A stretch of 64,000 nt of DNA from Flavobacterium microcysteis (GCF_006385255.1 NZ_VFJE01000055.1:124001-188000), one strand, 5' to 3'. Shown: positions 26,618 to 37,286, counted from the first letter of the stretch. The notes: a model not told the origin generated them from the sequence alone. Numbers and translations are program-made.

Positions 26618-27277
26618 TTGGAAAATTCTCAATTCATTACTTTTCAAAAATTCAACCTTAAAGAAGACGCAGTCGAATTGGCTAACTTTTTAAAAGAAAG
26701 CCAAATAGAATACCGAATAGAAGATGTTTCCTCCGGTTTGGATGGTAATTTTGGAGGTTCAGAACTGACTAAGGATTACCTGATAAAACTGCAAAAAGAA
26801 GATTTTGAAAAAGCGGATACTCTTTTGTTGCAGCTTTCTTCTAATTTGGTAGAAACTATCGGGACAGAACATTATCTGTATGATTTTACAGATGAAGAAT
26901 TAAAAGAAATCATTGTCAAGAAAGACGAATGGAGCCATTTGGATTACTTGTTGGCTCAGAAGATTCTTAAGGAAAGGGGACAGGAAATAGTACCGGAAGA
27001 AATAGAAAAGCACAGAAAGCAACGATTGGAAGATTTGGCTAAGCCGGAAGGCCGCCAAACCACTTGGATTATCATTGGTTATATCATGGCTCTTTTAGGC
27101 GGATTTATGGGAGTTTTTATCGGTTGGTATCTGAAAACTCACGGGAAAACACTTCCAAACGGAGAGCGTGTCTTCAATTATATCGAATCCGATAGAAAGC
27201 ATGGGGCCAGAATATTGACGCTAAGTATTATTTCTCTTTTACTTTGGATTGGAGCCCGATTCTATTTTTCTAAATAA
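26618..27277 (+). CDS. DUF2007-like domain protein with two membrane segments
   Basis: 219 residues. The start is a TTG at 26618, 3 bp after the OsmC stop; no ATG occurs in frame until residue 156. The N-terminal part (about 1-80; FITFQKFNLKEDAVELANFLKESQIEYRIED) resembles DUF2007, a small alpha-beta domain found in putative signal-transducing proteins. The middle (about 85-145) is charged and helical, and two hydrophobic segments follow (about 150-170 and 200-216). It is an inner-membrane protein with a cytoplasmic head. The function is unknown. Confidence 0.65.
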   Translation: MENSQFITFQKFNLKEDAVELANFLKESQIEYRIEDVSSGLDGNFGGSELTKDYLIKLQKEDFEKADTLLLQLSSNLVETIGTEHYLYDFTDEELKEIIVKKDEWSHLDYLLAQKILKERGQEIVPEEIEKHRKQRLEDLAKPEGRQTTWIIIGYIMALLGGFMGVFIGWYLKTHGKTLPNGERVFNYIESDRKHGARILTLSIISLLLWIGARFYFSK

Positions 27278-27508
27278 ATGGACGAACAGAAAAAGCTTCT
27301 CATCAAATTAGCTCATACCAAAATGCCTTTCGGAAAATATGAAGGTCGTTACCTGATAGATTTGCCTGAATATTACGTGGTATGGTATAGTAATAAAGGT
27401 TTTCCAAAAGGAGAATTAGGGCAGCAATTACAGCTAGTTTACGAATTAAAATTAAACGGACTGGAAGAACTCGTCAGAAACATAAAGAAGCAATACGCTA
27501 AACCTTAG
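27278..27508 (+). CDS. DUF3820 family protein
   Basis: 76 residues that start at the base after the preceding stop codon. The conserved core MPFGKYEGRYLIDLPEYYVVWY and KGFPKGELGQQL (given here in two pieces) is the DUF3820 signature; these proteins carry a short fold related to a putative nucleic-acid-associated domain next to exonuclease modules in some bacteria. There are no catalytic residues to point to. It ends the operon that began with the LysM gene and is followed by a strong terminator. Confidence 0.8.
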   Translation: MDEQKKLLIKLAHTKMPFGKYEGRYLIDLPEYYVVWYSNKGFPKGELGQQLQLVYELKLNGLEELVRNIKKQYAKP

Positions 27509-27562
27509 AGGGTAGTAAGCCAATTGCTGAAAGTTTTCTTATAAATGTCTTTACACCAAATA

Positions 27563-27593
27563 AAAAAGCCTGTGAATATTTCACAGGCTTTTT
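27563..27593. terminator. Bidirectional terminator
   Basis: A perfect 14-bp stem, AAAAAGCCTGTGAA (27563-27576) with TTCACAGGCTTTTT (27580-27593), and a TAT loop. It separates the plus-strand DUF3820 gene from the minus-strand RDD gene. Confidence 0.9.
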
Positions 27594-27608
27594 CGGTTAG
27601 GTTTAAAA

Positions 27609-27980
27609 TTATTTGTTGACCACTCTCGTTTTGGCTAAGTCGTCTCCTAGTCTTGGCTTATCGATAAGTACCAGTATAAGATCAACTAACGGAATGAATA
27701 AAGTCACATTTCTTGTGGCGCTGGTAGCGTAATCTCCTTCTAAAGAAGAGCCGTCTTGTTTGACTGCTGCATACTTAATTAGCTTTTTGCCAATACTTTG
27801 TCCGCCCGGAAGAGCATCTCTAAGCAGATAATAGCCAATGCCGAGGATTAATCCTATATAGTAAATGATTCCAATGCCGGTAAGGACCGATATTAAAGAA
27901 AACACAAACATGGGAATGTACGCAATGATACCATCAATTAAGAGCCCAAGAAACCGATTCAATTTTGATACTTCTGTCAT
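27609..27980 (-). CDS. RDD family membrane protein
   Basis: 123 residues, the usual RDD size. The N-terminus SKLNRFLGLLIDGIIAYIP carries the conserved R...D spacing, and the family continues with a hydrophobic hairpin (about 24-52), YLLRDALPGGQSIGKKLIK and a C-terminal TRNVTLFIPLVDLILVLID. RDD proteins are small inner-membrane proteins; some are sodium/proton or related transport factors, but most have no known role. It stands alone, convergent with the DUF3820 gene and divergent from pyrG. Confidence 0.85.
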   Translation of the reverse strand: MTEVSKLNRFLGLLIDGIIAYIPMFVFSLISVLTGIGIIYYIGLILGIGYYLLRDALPGGQSIGKKLIKYAAVKQDGSSLEGDYATSATRNVTLFIPLVDLILVLIDKPRLGDDLAKTRVVNK

Positions 27981-28110
27981 AATAATTTTATTTGGTTGAT
28001 TATGACTAAAATACGTAAATTTTATAACAAATTTGAATTTATTTAAAATAAATTAATGTAAAATCTTTATTGCCAATAAAACCGCTTCTAAATTTTTCAT
28101 AAAAAAATAA

Positions 28111-29811
<1,701 letters not shown>

Positions 29812-29880
29812 CATTTGAAGGAAACTTCAGGAAAGAACTAACGCGTTTAATGCGTAATTAAATTAATTATTTAGAATACA

Positions 29881-31821
29881 ATGGAAGAAAAAAAGTTTGA
29901 CCGTAATTCAATTATTGGCTTCGTTTTGATTTTTGTGCTTTTGTTAGGCGTAATGTATTTCAATAAGCCTTCACAAAAAGAAGTTGACGCAAAAGCCAAG
30001 ATTGAAGCCGAAAAACAAAAAGCAGCAACAGTAGCAGAAAAAGAAGCCGCAATAACCGCAGTTGATACTACGGCAAAAGATTCGCTTCAATTAGAAAAAT
30101 TGAAAAGCTCTTTAGGCAGTTTTGCTTACGCTGCAACACTTCCATCAGCAAAACCGGAAATCCAGACTTTAGAAAATGATTTGGTAAAACTTACTTTTTC
30201 TAACAAAGGTGGTTACATTGTTGGTGCAGAAATGAAAAATTTCGAAGCCGTTAGCAAAGGTTCTGGTAAACTAGTTAAAATAATAAAAGACAATAACGCC
30301 AAACTTAACATAGAGCTTAAAACACAAGGCAATCTTGTATTGAATACAAAAGACCTGTATTTTGAGCCAGCTCTTACTAAAGAAGGCGAAAACCAGGTAC
30401 TGACCATGCGCTTAAAAGCAGGTGCTGAACAATATTTGGAATACCGCTATGTATTGAAGCCAAAAGAATACATGCTTGATTTCTCTATCAGAACGCAAGG
30501 TTTGAGCAATGTACTTCAAACATCTAATCCACTTCCTTTGGAATGGAGCATGAAAACGTACAGAAGCGAAAAAAGTATTTCGTATGAAAACCGTTATACA
30601 GAATTGGTATACGAATACGAAAATGGTAAAGACGATTATTTAGGACAATCTTCTAGCGATAAACAAGCTAAAGAAGTAACCTATATCGCATTCAAACAGC
30701 ATTTCTTTACTTCAATCCTTTTGACAGACACGCCATTTAAGGTAGCAGAACTGAAATCGGATAATCTGGTTAAGGATACTGAAAAAGATACCATCTTCAC
30801 AAAATCGTTTAAAGCTACTGTTCCTTTGGCTTTCAAAGGTGGAGAAGTTAACTATAATATGAACTGGTATTACGGACCAGCTGATTATAAAATCTTAAAC
30901 AAATATGAGAGAAACCTTGACGAAGTAATTTCGCTAGGTTGGGGAATCTTTGGTTGGATTAACCGTTGGATCTTTATTCCGGTTTATGACTTCTTGAGCC
31001 TTTTCTTATCACATGGAATCGCAATTATCGTATTTACGATTCTGGTACGTTTAGTAATGTCGCCAGTAACGTATAAGTCGTATTTGTCACAGGCAAAAAT
31101 GAAAGTACTTCGTCCGGAAATTTTGGAATTGAACGAGAAGTTCAAGAAAGATCCGATGAAGAAACAGCAAGAAACAATGAAGCTGTACAACAAGGCAGGC
31201 GTCAATCCTATGGCAGGATGTTTACCGGCTTTGATGCAGATTCCAGTATTCTACGCCTTATTCCAGTTTTTCCCTTCAGCAATTGAACTAAGACAGAAAA
31301 GTTTCCTTTGGGCAGAAGATTTATCTTCTTTTGATGCTATTTTCTCATGGAAACAGCACATACCGGTAATTTCATCTTTTTATGGAAACCATATCAGCTT
31401 ATTCCCGATTTTGGCAGCAATTGCTATCTTCTTCTACATGAAAATGACAACGGGTGACCAGGCAATGAGTGCGCCACCACAAGAAGGTATGCCGGATATG
31501 AGCAAAATCATGAAAATGATGATTTATATCTCGCCTTTGATGATGATGATTTTCTTTAACAACAACGCTTCTGGATTGAGTTTGTACTATTTTATTTCCA
31601 ACACGATTACAATTGGTATCATGCTGGTAATTAAAAACTACATCATCAATGATGAAAAAATCCACGCAAGAATCCAAGAGAACAAAACTAAAGAAAAGCC
31701 AAAAAGCAAATTCCAGCAAAAAATGCAGGAAATGATGGAGCAGGCGCAAGAGCAGCAAAAACAAAAAAACAAAACTCTGGAGGATAAGAAAAAATCACTA
31801 GACGACAGAAAAAAGAAATAA
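29881..31821 (+). CDS. yidC: Membrane protein insertase YidC
   Basis: 646 residues. An N-terminal membrane anchor (about 9-25) is followed by the large periplasmic P1 domain (about 60-350; YIVGAEMKNFEAVSKG, EQYLEYRYVLKPKEYMLDF). The conserved core (about 370-600) has WGIFGWINRWIFIPVYDFL, IIVFTILVRLVMSPVTYKSYLSQAKM, NPMAGCLPALMQIPVFYALFQ and SGLSLYYFISNTITIG, with the conserved Arg in the groove. YidC inserts and folds inner-membrane proteins alone or with the Sec translocon. The C-terminus is a strongly basic, Gln- and Lys-rich tail (about 600-646), suited to ribosome contact. Confidence 0.97.
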   Translation: MEEKKFDRNSIIGFVLIFVLLLGVMYFNKPSQKEVDAKAKIEAEKQKAATVAEKEAAITAVDTTAKDSLQLEKLKSSLGSFAYAATLPSAKPEIQTLENDLVKLTFSNKGGYIVGAEMKNFEAVSKGSGKLVKIIKDNNAKLNIELKTQGNLVLNTKDLYFEPALTKEGENQVLTMRLKAGAEQYLEYRYVLKPKEYMLDFSIRTQGLSNVLQTSNPLPLEWSMKTYRSEKSISYENRYTELVYEYENGKDDYLGQSSSDKQAKEVTYIAFKQHFFTSILLTDTPFKVAELKSDNLVKDTEKDTIFTKSFKATVPLAFKGGEVNYNMNWYYGPADYKILNKYERNLDEVISLGWGIFGWINRWIFIPVYDFLSLFLSHGIAIIVFTILVRLVMSPVTYKSYLSQAKMKVLRPEILELNEKFKKDPMKKQQETMKLYNKAGVNPMAGCLPALMQIPVFYALFQFFPSAIELRQKSFLWAEDLSSFDAIFSWKQHIPVISSFYGNHISLFPILAAIAIFFYMKMTTGDQAMSAPPQEGMPDMSKIMKMMIYISPLMMMIFFNNNASGLSLYYFISNTITIGIMLVIKNYIINDEKIHARIQENKTKEKPKSKFQQKMQEMMEQAQEQQKQKNKTLEDKKKSLDDRKKK

Positions 31822-31825
31822 AAAC

Positions 31826-31854
31826 AAAAAAGCACTCAACTCGGGTGCTTTTTT
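31826..31854 (+). terminator. Intrinsic terminator after yidC
   Basis: A-run, then GCACTC / GGGTGC stem with one G-T pair extended by A-T pairs, short loop, then TTTTTT. It sits 5 bp after the yidC stop codon. Confidence 0.8.
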
Positions 31855-31965
31855 AAATTCTTAGGGAATCTGTAGCATAAAAGTTTTCGGCAGGCTTTTT
31901 GAAAGAAGAAGACGGCAATAAAAACAGATATTTTTAGTTAACAAGAATAATAAATCCACTATTGT

Positions 31966-32715
31966 ATGAAATCACTTATCATAACATGTATTCTATTTTT
32001 ATCGTTATTCCAAACTTCCTATTCTCAGGAAACTAATAAGCTTGACGACAAGGGCCAGCGCCACGGACTTTGGAAAGGTACTTATACTGAATCAAAAAGA
32101 CCACGTTATGAAGGAACGTTTGATCATGGAAAAGAAACCGGAACTTTTAAGTTTTTTGATGATACTAAAGAACTAAAAGTTATTGCCACTAGAGATTTTA
32201 GTGCAAAAGACGGCAGCGCTTATACTACTTTTTTTGACCAAAAAGGAAATAAGGTTAGTGAAGGAAAAGAAGTGAACAAGCTCTATGAAGGAGAATGGAA
32301 ATACTATCACTTGGAGTCAAAAGAAATAATGACTGTTGAAAAATACTCCAAGGGAAAGTTAAATGGTGCAAGGAAAGTTTTTTATAGAAGCGGAAAAATA
32401 GCTGAAGAAGCAAATTATAAGGACGGAATTAAAAACGGACCCTACAAAAAGTATAGTGAAAAAGGAGCTGTTTTAGAAGATGCGACTTATAAAAACGGAG
32501 AATTTGACGGAGCCGTGATTTATAATGATGATGCCGGAAAAACCGTAAAAGGACAATTCAAAAACGGTAAGAAATCCGGAATATGGAAATATTATGAAAA
32601 CGGAAAACTGGTCAAAGAAGAAAACCCAAACAAGCCGGTAAGAGAAAAATTTAAAATCGATAGCAAAAACAAAGGAGCTCGAAAACTGCCACAAAACGCT
32701 CCTGCCAATAAATAA
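31966..32715 (+). CDS. Secreted MORN-like repeat protein (YwqK type)
   Basis: 249 residues with a signal peptide ending SYSQ. The body is a run of short antiparallel repeats of the form G.W..Y...G....E..Y..GK..G (for example GEWKYYHLES, YSKGKLNGARKVFYRSGKIAEEANYKDG, FKNGKKSGIWKYYENGKLVKE). This matches the MORN variant found in YwqK-like proteins. In Bacteroidetes such repeats often form secreted or periplasmic scaffolds, while in Bacillus YwqK sits next to toxin genes; there is no toxin gene here. The tail is basic (about 220-249). Confidence 0.8.
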   Translation: MKSLIITCILFLSLFQTSYSQETNKLDDKGQRHGLWKGTYTESKRPRYEGTFDHGKETGTFKFFDDTKELKVIATRDFSAKDGSAYTTFFDQKGNKVSEGKEVNKLYEGEWKYYHLESKEIMTVEKYSKGKLNGARKVFYRSGKIAEEANYKDGIKNGPYKKYSEKGAVLEDATYKNGEFDGAVIYNDDAGKTVKGQFKNGKKSGIWKYYENGKLVKEENPNKPVREKFKIDSKNKGARKLPQNAPANK

Positions 32716-32779
32716 ATTTCTCAAATGCATTTATAAATTAAACAAATGCAGTGAACACAAATACTATTCTATTTTGACG

Positions 32780-32787
32780 TAATTTTG
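32780..32787 (+). promoter_or_regulatory. -7 promoter element for mnmA
   Basis: TAATTTTG followed by C matches TAnnTTTG, 34 bp before the mnmA ATG, giving a leader of about 30 nt. Confidence 0.6.
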
Positions 32788-32821
32788 CACCGTCAAATAA
32801 TTTGAATTAAATAATAAGAAA

Positions 32822-34009
32822 ATGAAACGTGTCGTAGTAGGTCTTTCTGGTGGTGTCGATTCTAGTGTTGCTGCTTATTTACTTAAGGAGCAGGGCTATG
32901 AAGTCATTGGCCTTTTTATGAAAAACTGGCATGACGATACCGTAACGATTTCTAACGAATGTCCTTGGCTGGAAGACAGTAATGATGCGCTTCTGGTAGC
33001 TGAGAAATTAGGAATTCCTTTTCAGACCATAGACTTAAGCGAGCAATACCAGGAAAAAATCGTGGACTATATGTTCAGCGAATATGAAAAAGGAAGAACA
33101 CCTAATCCGGATGTGTTGTGCAACCGTGAAATCAAGTTTGATGTCTTTATGAAAATTGCATTGAGTCTTGGGGCTGATTATGTCGCAACCGGACACTATT
33201 GCAGAAAAGGAGAAATTGAAGTTGATGGAAAGCCGGTATACCAACTGTTAGCTGGTGTTGATGGAAATAAAGACCAATCTTATTTCCTTTGCCAGCTTTC
33301 GCAAGAACAATTGGCAAAATCCTTATTCCCAATTGGAGAATTGACAAAACCTGAGGTTAGAGAAATTGCAGCCAAAATGGAACTGGTTACAGCGGAAAAG
33401 AAAGATTCGCAAGGTTTGTGTTTTATTGGGAAAGTCCGCCTGCCGGAATTCCTACAGCAAAAATTACAGCCAAAAGATGGACTGATTTTTGAAATTGGAG
33501 CCGATCAGGAAATTTATAAAAAAGAAAAAACCGATTTTAATTCTTTGCAAGAAGAACTTGCTCATGAAGCAGCATCAATTCCTTATGTTCCGGCAATGGG
33601 TAAAGTGGTTGGAAAACACCAAGGTGCTCATTATTTTACAAAAGGACAGCGAAAAGGACTAAATGTAGGTGGAACCGTAGAGCCTCTTTTTATTATTGAA
33701 ACTGATGTTGAAAATAATATCATCTATACCGGGCAAGGAAATCACCATCCGGGACTTTATAAAAAAGCTCTTTTTGTAGAACGTTCCGAAGTGCATTGGA
33801 TTCGTCAGGATTTGGCATTGAAAAACGGTGAATCGATGGAAGTAATGGCAAGAATCCGTTACCGCCAACCATTGCAAAAAGCTACGCTACACCAATATGA
33901 AGATGGACTGTATGTAGCTTTTGAAGAAGCACAATCAGCCATTACAGAAGGACAATTTGTTTCCTGGCATTTAGGAGAAGAATTGATTGGTTCGGGAGTA
34001 ATAGCTTAA
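32822..34009 (+). CDS. mnmA: tRNA-specific 2-thiouridylase MnmA
   Basis: 395 residues. MnmA places sulfur on U34 of tRNAs for Lys, Glu and Gln, using ATP and a persulfide relay. The PP-loop [17 protein letters not shown] is at the N-terminus, followed by [10 protein letters not shown]. The catalytic Cys pair is in [12 protein letters not shown] (about residue 100) and DSQGLCFIG (about 200). The central domain has [14 protein letters not shown] and the C-terminal barrel has [11 protein letters not shown] and [15 protein letters not shown]. The insertion after [15 protein letters not shown] is longer than in E. coli (395 versus about 368 residues). It is a single gene; a repeat-rich gap follows. 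Confidence 0.96.
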   Translation: MKRVVVGLSGGVDSSVAAYLLKEQGYEVIGLFMKNWHDDTVTISNECPWLEDSNDALLVAEKLGIPFQTIDLSEQYQEKIVDYMFSEYEKGRTPNPDVLCNREIKFDVFMKIALSLGADYVATGHYCRKGEIEVDGKPVYQLLAGVDGNKDQSYFLCQLSQEQLAKSLFPIGELTKPEVREIAAKMELVTAEKKDSQGLCFIGKVRLPEFLQQKLQPKDGLIFEIGADQEIYKKEKTDFNSLQEELAHEAASIPYVPAMGKVVGKHQGAHYFTKGQRKGLNVGGTVEPLFIIETDVENNIIYTGQGNHHPGLYKKALFVERSEVHWIRQDLALKNGESMEVMARIRYRQPLQKATLHQYEDGLYVAFEEAQSAITEGQFVSWHLGEELIGSGVIA

Positions 34010-34010
34010 G

Positions 34011-34300
34011 TTTCTGAGGTGCTAAGGTTCTAAGGCGCTAAGTTTATGTTTCTTTCTGCGAAAGAGAAAGTTGTTGAAAAACAGTGTTTTAGGATCGTTT
34101 CCATTTAGTCCAGACTTCTCAAATCTGCATAATTATTTTAATCCGTGTTAATCTGCGTGCTTTTAAAGAGCCACTAAGGTTCTGAGGTACTAAGATGCTA
34201 AGTTTGTGTTTTTGTGTGCAAAAAGGAAGTTGTAAAAGTAGATTGTATCCTTTCGTTTAGTACAGATAATCAATGTAATTATTCTAATCTGTGGCTAAAA
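34011..34300. repeat. Diverged tandem duplication, unit about 160 bp
   Basis: Two copies lie head to tail after mnmA, starting near 34011 and 34171. Matching blocks include GCTAAGTTT (34037 and 34197, exactly 160 apart), a CTAAGGTTCT/CTGAGG block, an AAGTTGT block, TTTAGTCCAGA versus TTTAGTACAGA, and AATTATTTTAATC versus AATTATTCTAATC. No ORF is credible here. The CTAAG-rich part looks like a dispersed flavobacterial intergenic repeat. The rest of the 34010-34447 gap holds only a terminator. Confidence 0.65.
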
Positions 34301-34377
34301 CAAAAATTAGAAGCAGGAGTAACTAATTAAAATTAATACTTCTGTATAGTCATTAAAAATTATAACCTATTATAAAA

Positions 34378-34409
34378 TAAAAACCCGACAATCACTTGTC
34401 GGGTTTTTT
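34378..34409 (-). terminator. Terminator for the methionine operon
   Basis: AAACCCGACAA (34381-34391) pairs with TTGTCGGGTTT (34396-34406) around TCAC. A-run and T-run on both sides make it bidirectional; it lies 38 bp past the homoserine dehydrogenase stop codon on the minus strand. Confidence 0.85.
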
Positions 34410-34447
34410 GATGAACAAAATATATAACAAACAAACTAAACAACTAA

Positions 34448-35641
34448 TTAGGCAATATCCAACAGTACGAAAGACTTGTCAATACTTTCGTCAAAATGGA
34501 TGTTTCTTAGGTTTTCTAGAGAAATCGTACCGGTTATATAACCCGATTCATGATTCAGATAGGATTCGTCAATAGCAGAAAAATGTTTCTTCAAAGTAAC
34601 CGCATCTTCAATCTGGTGTCTTAGGAAAACCTTTAGATTTACAGCGTCAGACAGGCTGTAATCTTCCTGCTGCGCAATCTTTTTATATTCGTATTGGTAG
34701 TCATAGCTCAAGGCTGAAATATCGCTCAGTACAGCCGAAGCCGTTGGATGGGCACCAGCACCTTTGCCCACGAAAAACTGTTCGTCAGCAAAACTGGTTT
34801 TAGTAATCACGCCATTGAAAACATCATCAACATTAAACAGACGGTCATTAGAGTCCACAAATTTTGGAATAACGAAAGCAGTAATATTTCCATCTGTATT
34901 CTTAAAAGCCTGTGCGACCAATTTTATTTTTAGTCCTTTTTCACGGGCGTATTTTAATTCTAATCCGCCAATATTATTAATTCCAATATTCAACAGGTCT
35001 TCAGGTCTTGCAATATACCCGAAGGAATGTGCCAAAAGAATCAGTAGCTTGTATTTGGCATCAAAACCGCCAGTGTCTAAAATAGGGTTGCTTTCTGCAA
35101 ATCCTTTTTCCTGGGCTTCTTTTAAGGCTTCTTCATAAGACAGGTTTTCCTTAAAAGTTTTGGTCAGTATATAATTGGTAGAACCGTTCACGATACCTTG
35201 GATCGACTCTAAAAGGTCATTATCATAATATTCTTCTAAATTCCGAATGATAGGCATGCTGGCACAACAAGCAGCTTCATAGAGCAGTGGGACGTTGTGT
35301 TTTCTCTGCAATTCCAATAATTCCTCAAAATGTTCTGCGATCATTTTTTTGTTGGCAGAAACTACGGCTTTTCCACTTTTTAAAGCAGTCGTTACGATTT
35401 CATAAGCTGCATCTGCATCATCAATAAGCTCTACAATAACATTGATTTCCGGATCGTTGAAAATATCGTTTTTGTCGAAAGTAAAATTTTCTGCTCCAAT
35501 TTCACGTGGCTTGTTTTGGTTTTTGACACAGATTTTTTTGATGTCGGCTTTTAACCCCGGAGTTTTTTGCAAAACTTCATACAATCCGAAACCAACACAT
35601 CCAAAGCCGAATAATCCTATATTTAATTTTTTTCTTGACAT
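34448..35641 (-). CDS. Homoserine dehydrogenase
   Basis: 397 residues. It reduces aspartate semialdehyde to homoserine with NAD(P)H, the branch point to methionine and threonine. The Rossmann start is LNIGLFGFGCVGFGLYEVL; the conserved core has VVSANKKMIAEH, the active-site region YEAACCASMPIIRNL, GIVNGSTNYILT, FAESNPILDTGGFDAKYKL (catalytic Asp and Lys) and FFVGKGAGAHPTASAVLSD. No aspartokinase domain is fused, and the ACT region, if any, is weak (C-terminal about 320-397). It lies 12 bp downstream of the trans-sulfuration gene and shares the SAM riboswitch. Confidence 0.93.
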   Translation of the reverse strand: MSRKKLNIGLFGFGCVGFGLYEVLQKTPGLKADIKKICVKNQNKPREIGAENFTFDKNDIFNDPEINVIVELIDDADAAYEIVTTALKSGKAVVSANKKMIAEHFEELLELQRKHNVPLLYEAACCASMPIIRNLEEYYDNDLLESIQGIVNGSTNYILTKTFKENLSYEEALKEAQEKGFAESNPILDTGGFDAKYKLLILLAHSFGYIARPEDLLNIGINNIGGLELKYAREKGLKIKLVAQAFKNTDGNITAFVIPKFVDSNDRLFNVDDVFNGVITKTSFADEQFFVGKGAGAHPTASAVLSDISALSYDYQYEYKKIAQQEDYSLSDAVNLKVFLRHQIEDAVTLKKHFSAIDESYLNHESGYITGTISLENLRNIHFDESIDKSFVLLDIA

Positions 35642-35653
35642 TTTTTCGAGTAA

Positions 35654-36832
35654 TTAATTTTTATGGAATTCGACAGTGGTATTTTCTGTAATAGCATTTT
35701 GCAATGCCTGCTTTAAGTCGGCAATCAGGTCATCAGCATCTTCCAAGCCTACAGAAAGGCGGATTAGGCTATCAGTAACGCCTGATTGGTATCTTTTTTC
35801 AGCAGGAATTGATTTATGAGTCATTTCGCATGGCAGACAACACAGACTTTTCACACCACCCAAACTTTCTGCCAATTGGAATAATTTTGTTCCCGATACG
35901 ATTCTTGAAGCCAGTTCCTTATCGTCAATAACCAAATCAAAGGTCACAACACCGCCAAAATATTTCTGCTGACTTTTGGCAATTTCATGATTGACATGGG
36001 TTTTAAGTCCCGGATAATAAACATTACGAATTAGCTTTTCAGTAGTCAGGAATTCGGCAATTTTCTGTGCATTTTCAGCATGTTGCTTGATTCGTAGCTG
36101 TAAGGTTTCGATACCACGTATAACCAGCCAGCTATCAAATGGGCCTAAAATAGCGCCTGAAGCATTCTGGATGAATTTAATCTTAGCGCCTAATTCTTCT
36201 GTAGCCGTAATCACCAAGCCGGCTATCAGGTCACTGTGTCCTGAGATATACTTTGTCGCACTGTGGACAATCAGGTCGGCACCAAAATCAATCGGTTTTT
36301 GGGCGATAGGAGAGGCGAAAGTATTGTCAACGCAGAACAGGATATTGTTTTCTTTTGCAATTTTCCCAATCGCACGCAAATCTGAAATCTTTAAGGTTGG
36401 ATTGGTTGGAGATTCGATCCATATCAGGGCTGTCTTGTCACTGATGGCGTTGGCAACATTTTTGGCATCGGTTGCATCGACATAAGTCACCTGTATTCCG
36501 AATTTTTCATACACATGAGTAAATAGGCGGAAAGCACCTCCGTAAATATCGTCTACCGCTATGATTTCGTCTCCGGCAGATAATAATTTGACAACAGCAT
36601 CTATTGCTGCAAGTCCGCTGGAAAAGGCATAGCCATTAGTTCCGTTCTCCAATTTAGCGGCCAAATCTTCAAGAACTTTTCGTGTAGGATTGTTGCTTCT
36701 TGCATAATCGAAACCTTTGTGAACACCAGGGGCGTCTTGTACAAAAGTAGAAGTTTGGTAAATTGGCACCGAAATGGAACCTGTTAGTTTATCAACTGGA
36801 ATGTAGTTTAGAATTTGAGTTTGCTCTTTCAT
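35654..36832 (-). CDS. Cys/Met metabolism PLP enzyme (trans-sulfuration family)
   Basis: 392 residues, a PLP enzyme of the cystathionine gamma-synthase/gamma-lyase/O-acylhomoserine sulfhydrylase group. Motifs: GSISVPIYQTSTFVQ, YARSNNPTRKVLEDLAAKLE, AFSSGLAA, VDDIYGGAFRLF, WIESPTNPTLKISD, CVDNTFASP and the PLP lysine in HSATKYISGHSDLIAG (about residue 195). The C-terminal SLGGVKSLCCLPCEMTHKSIP matches the synthase/lyase group. With an upstream SAM riboswitch and a neighbouring homoserine dehydrogenase, it most likely acts in methionine synthesis, either as cystathionine gamma-synthase or by direct sulfhydrylation. The sequence does not separate these. Confidence 0.88.
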   Translation of the reverse strand: MKEQTQILNYIPVDKLTGSISVPIYQTSTFVQDAPGVHKGFDYARSNNPTRKVLEDLAAKLENGTNGYAFSSGLAAIDAVVKLLSAGDEIIAVDDIYGGAFRLFTHVYEKFGIQVTYVDATDAKNVANAISDKTALIWIESPTNPTLKISDLRAIGKIAKENNILFCVDNTFASPIAQKPIDFGADLIVHSATKYISGHSDLIAGLVITATEELGAKIKFIQNASGAILGPFDSWLVIRGIETLQLRIKQHAENAQKIAEFLTTEKLIRNVYYPGLKTHVNHEIAKSQQKYFGGVVTFDLVIDDKELASRIVSGTKLFQLAESLGGVKSLCCLPCEMTHKSIPAEKRYQSGVTDSLIRLSVGLEDADDLIADLKQALQNAITENTTVEFHKN

Positions 36833-36911
36833 CGTGATTCGTTTTTAAGTTTTTTTAATATTTTTTTTCGCTTTTAAAAAAAATATTCGAAACCAGATAT
36901 CGGAAAGGGCA

Positions 36912-36947
36912 TAAAATAAAAATGCTCCTCCGATAAGTCAGAAGAGC
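36912..36947 (-). terminator. Terminator of the SAM riboswitch expression platform
   Basis: On the minus strand GCTCTTCT pairs with GGAGGAGC (8 bp with two G-T pairs; + strand 36924-36931 and 36940-36947) and is followed by ATTTTTATTTTA. It lies between the aptamer and the ATG at 36832, so it is the likely SAM-controlled attenuator. Confidence 0.75.
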
Positions 36948-36982
36948 AAATAATATCTCGAGTTATTATGTACTATTTTCTA

Positions 36983-37089
36983 AGCTTATCTTTCCCTGCC
37001 AAAGCAAGGGTTGAATGTGGCACCTTATCCTCAATAGGACAGGTTGCCAAGACGTCATAGGGTCAATTCCCTCGGTCTTTCTGGATAAG
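36983..37089 (-). promoter_or_regulatory. SAM-I (S-box) riboswitch aptamer
   Basis: On the minus strand the closing helix CTTATCC...GGATAAG-type arms bracket the S-box core: CTTATCCAGA at the 5' end, GAGGGAATTGACCC for the second helix, the invariant GGCAACC, then AAGGTGCCA, and finally GGGAAAGATAAG pairing back to the start. The pattern follows the SAM-I consensus closely. It binds S-adenosylmethionine and should favour the downstream terminator when SAM is high, shutting off the trans-sulfuration and homoserine dehydrogenase genes. The 86-residue minus-strand ORF across it (36966-37226) is spurious. Confidence 0.93.
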
Positions 37090-37114
37090 AATAATCTTTT
37101 AAAGAACTTGGCTG

Positions 37115-37122
37115 CAAATTTA
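37115..37122 (-). promoter_or_regulatory. -7 promoter element for the SAM riboswitch operon
   Basis: On the minus strand TAAATTTG followed by C matches TAnnTTTG, 26 bases before the aptamer starts. The transcript would begin near 37110. Confidence 0.6.
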
Positions 37123-37251
37123 GAGTATAAAATATTTATAAACCTAATAAAAAATAAAATATTTTTTATTTTATTGATTTTCAATGTGTTGAATTGAGTG
37201 TAAATACTGTAAATAGTGGTAGTCAAAGTGTTTTATAAAAATTCAATTTTG

Positions 37252-37259
37252 TAAATTTG
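37252..37259 (+). promoter_or_regulatory. -7 promoter element deciding the VOC-gene start
   Basis: TAAATTTG at this position matches TAnnTTTG. The longer in-frame TTG start at 37257 would lie inside it, so translation must begin downstream, most likely at the TTG at 37287. Confidence 0.5.
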
Positions 37260-37286
37260 ACATTCATATCTAAAAAAATATCGGTT

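Noticed and set aside
36966..37226. An 86-residue minus-strand ORF
   Set aside because: It lies across the SAM-I riboswitch aptamer and its promoter, and its translation has no recognisable features.
37257..37286. Upstream TTG start for the VOC gene
   Set aside because: The codon overlaps the -7 promoter element, so it cannot be in the transcript.
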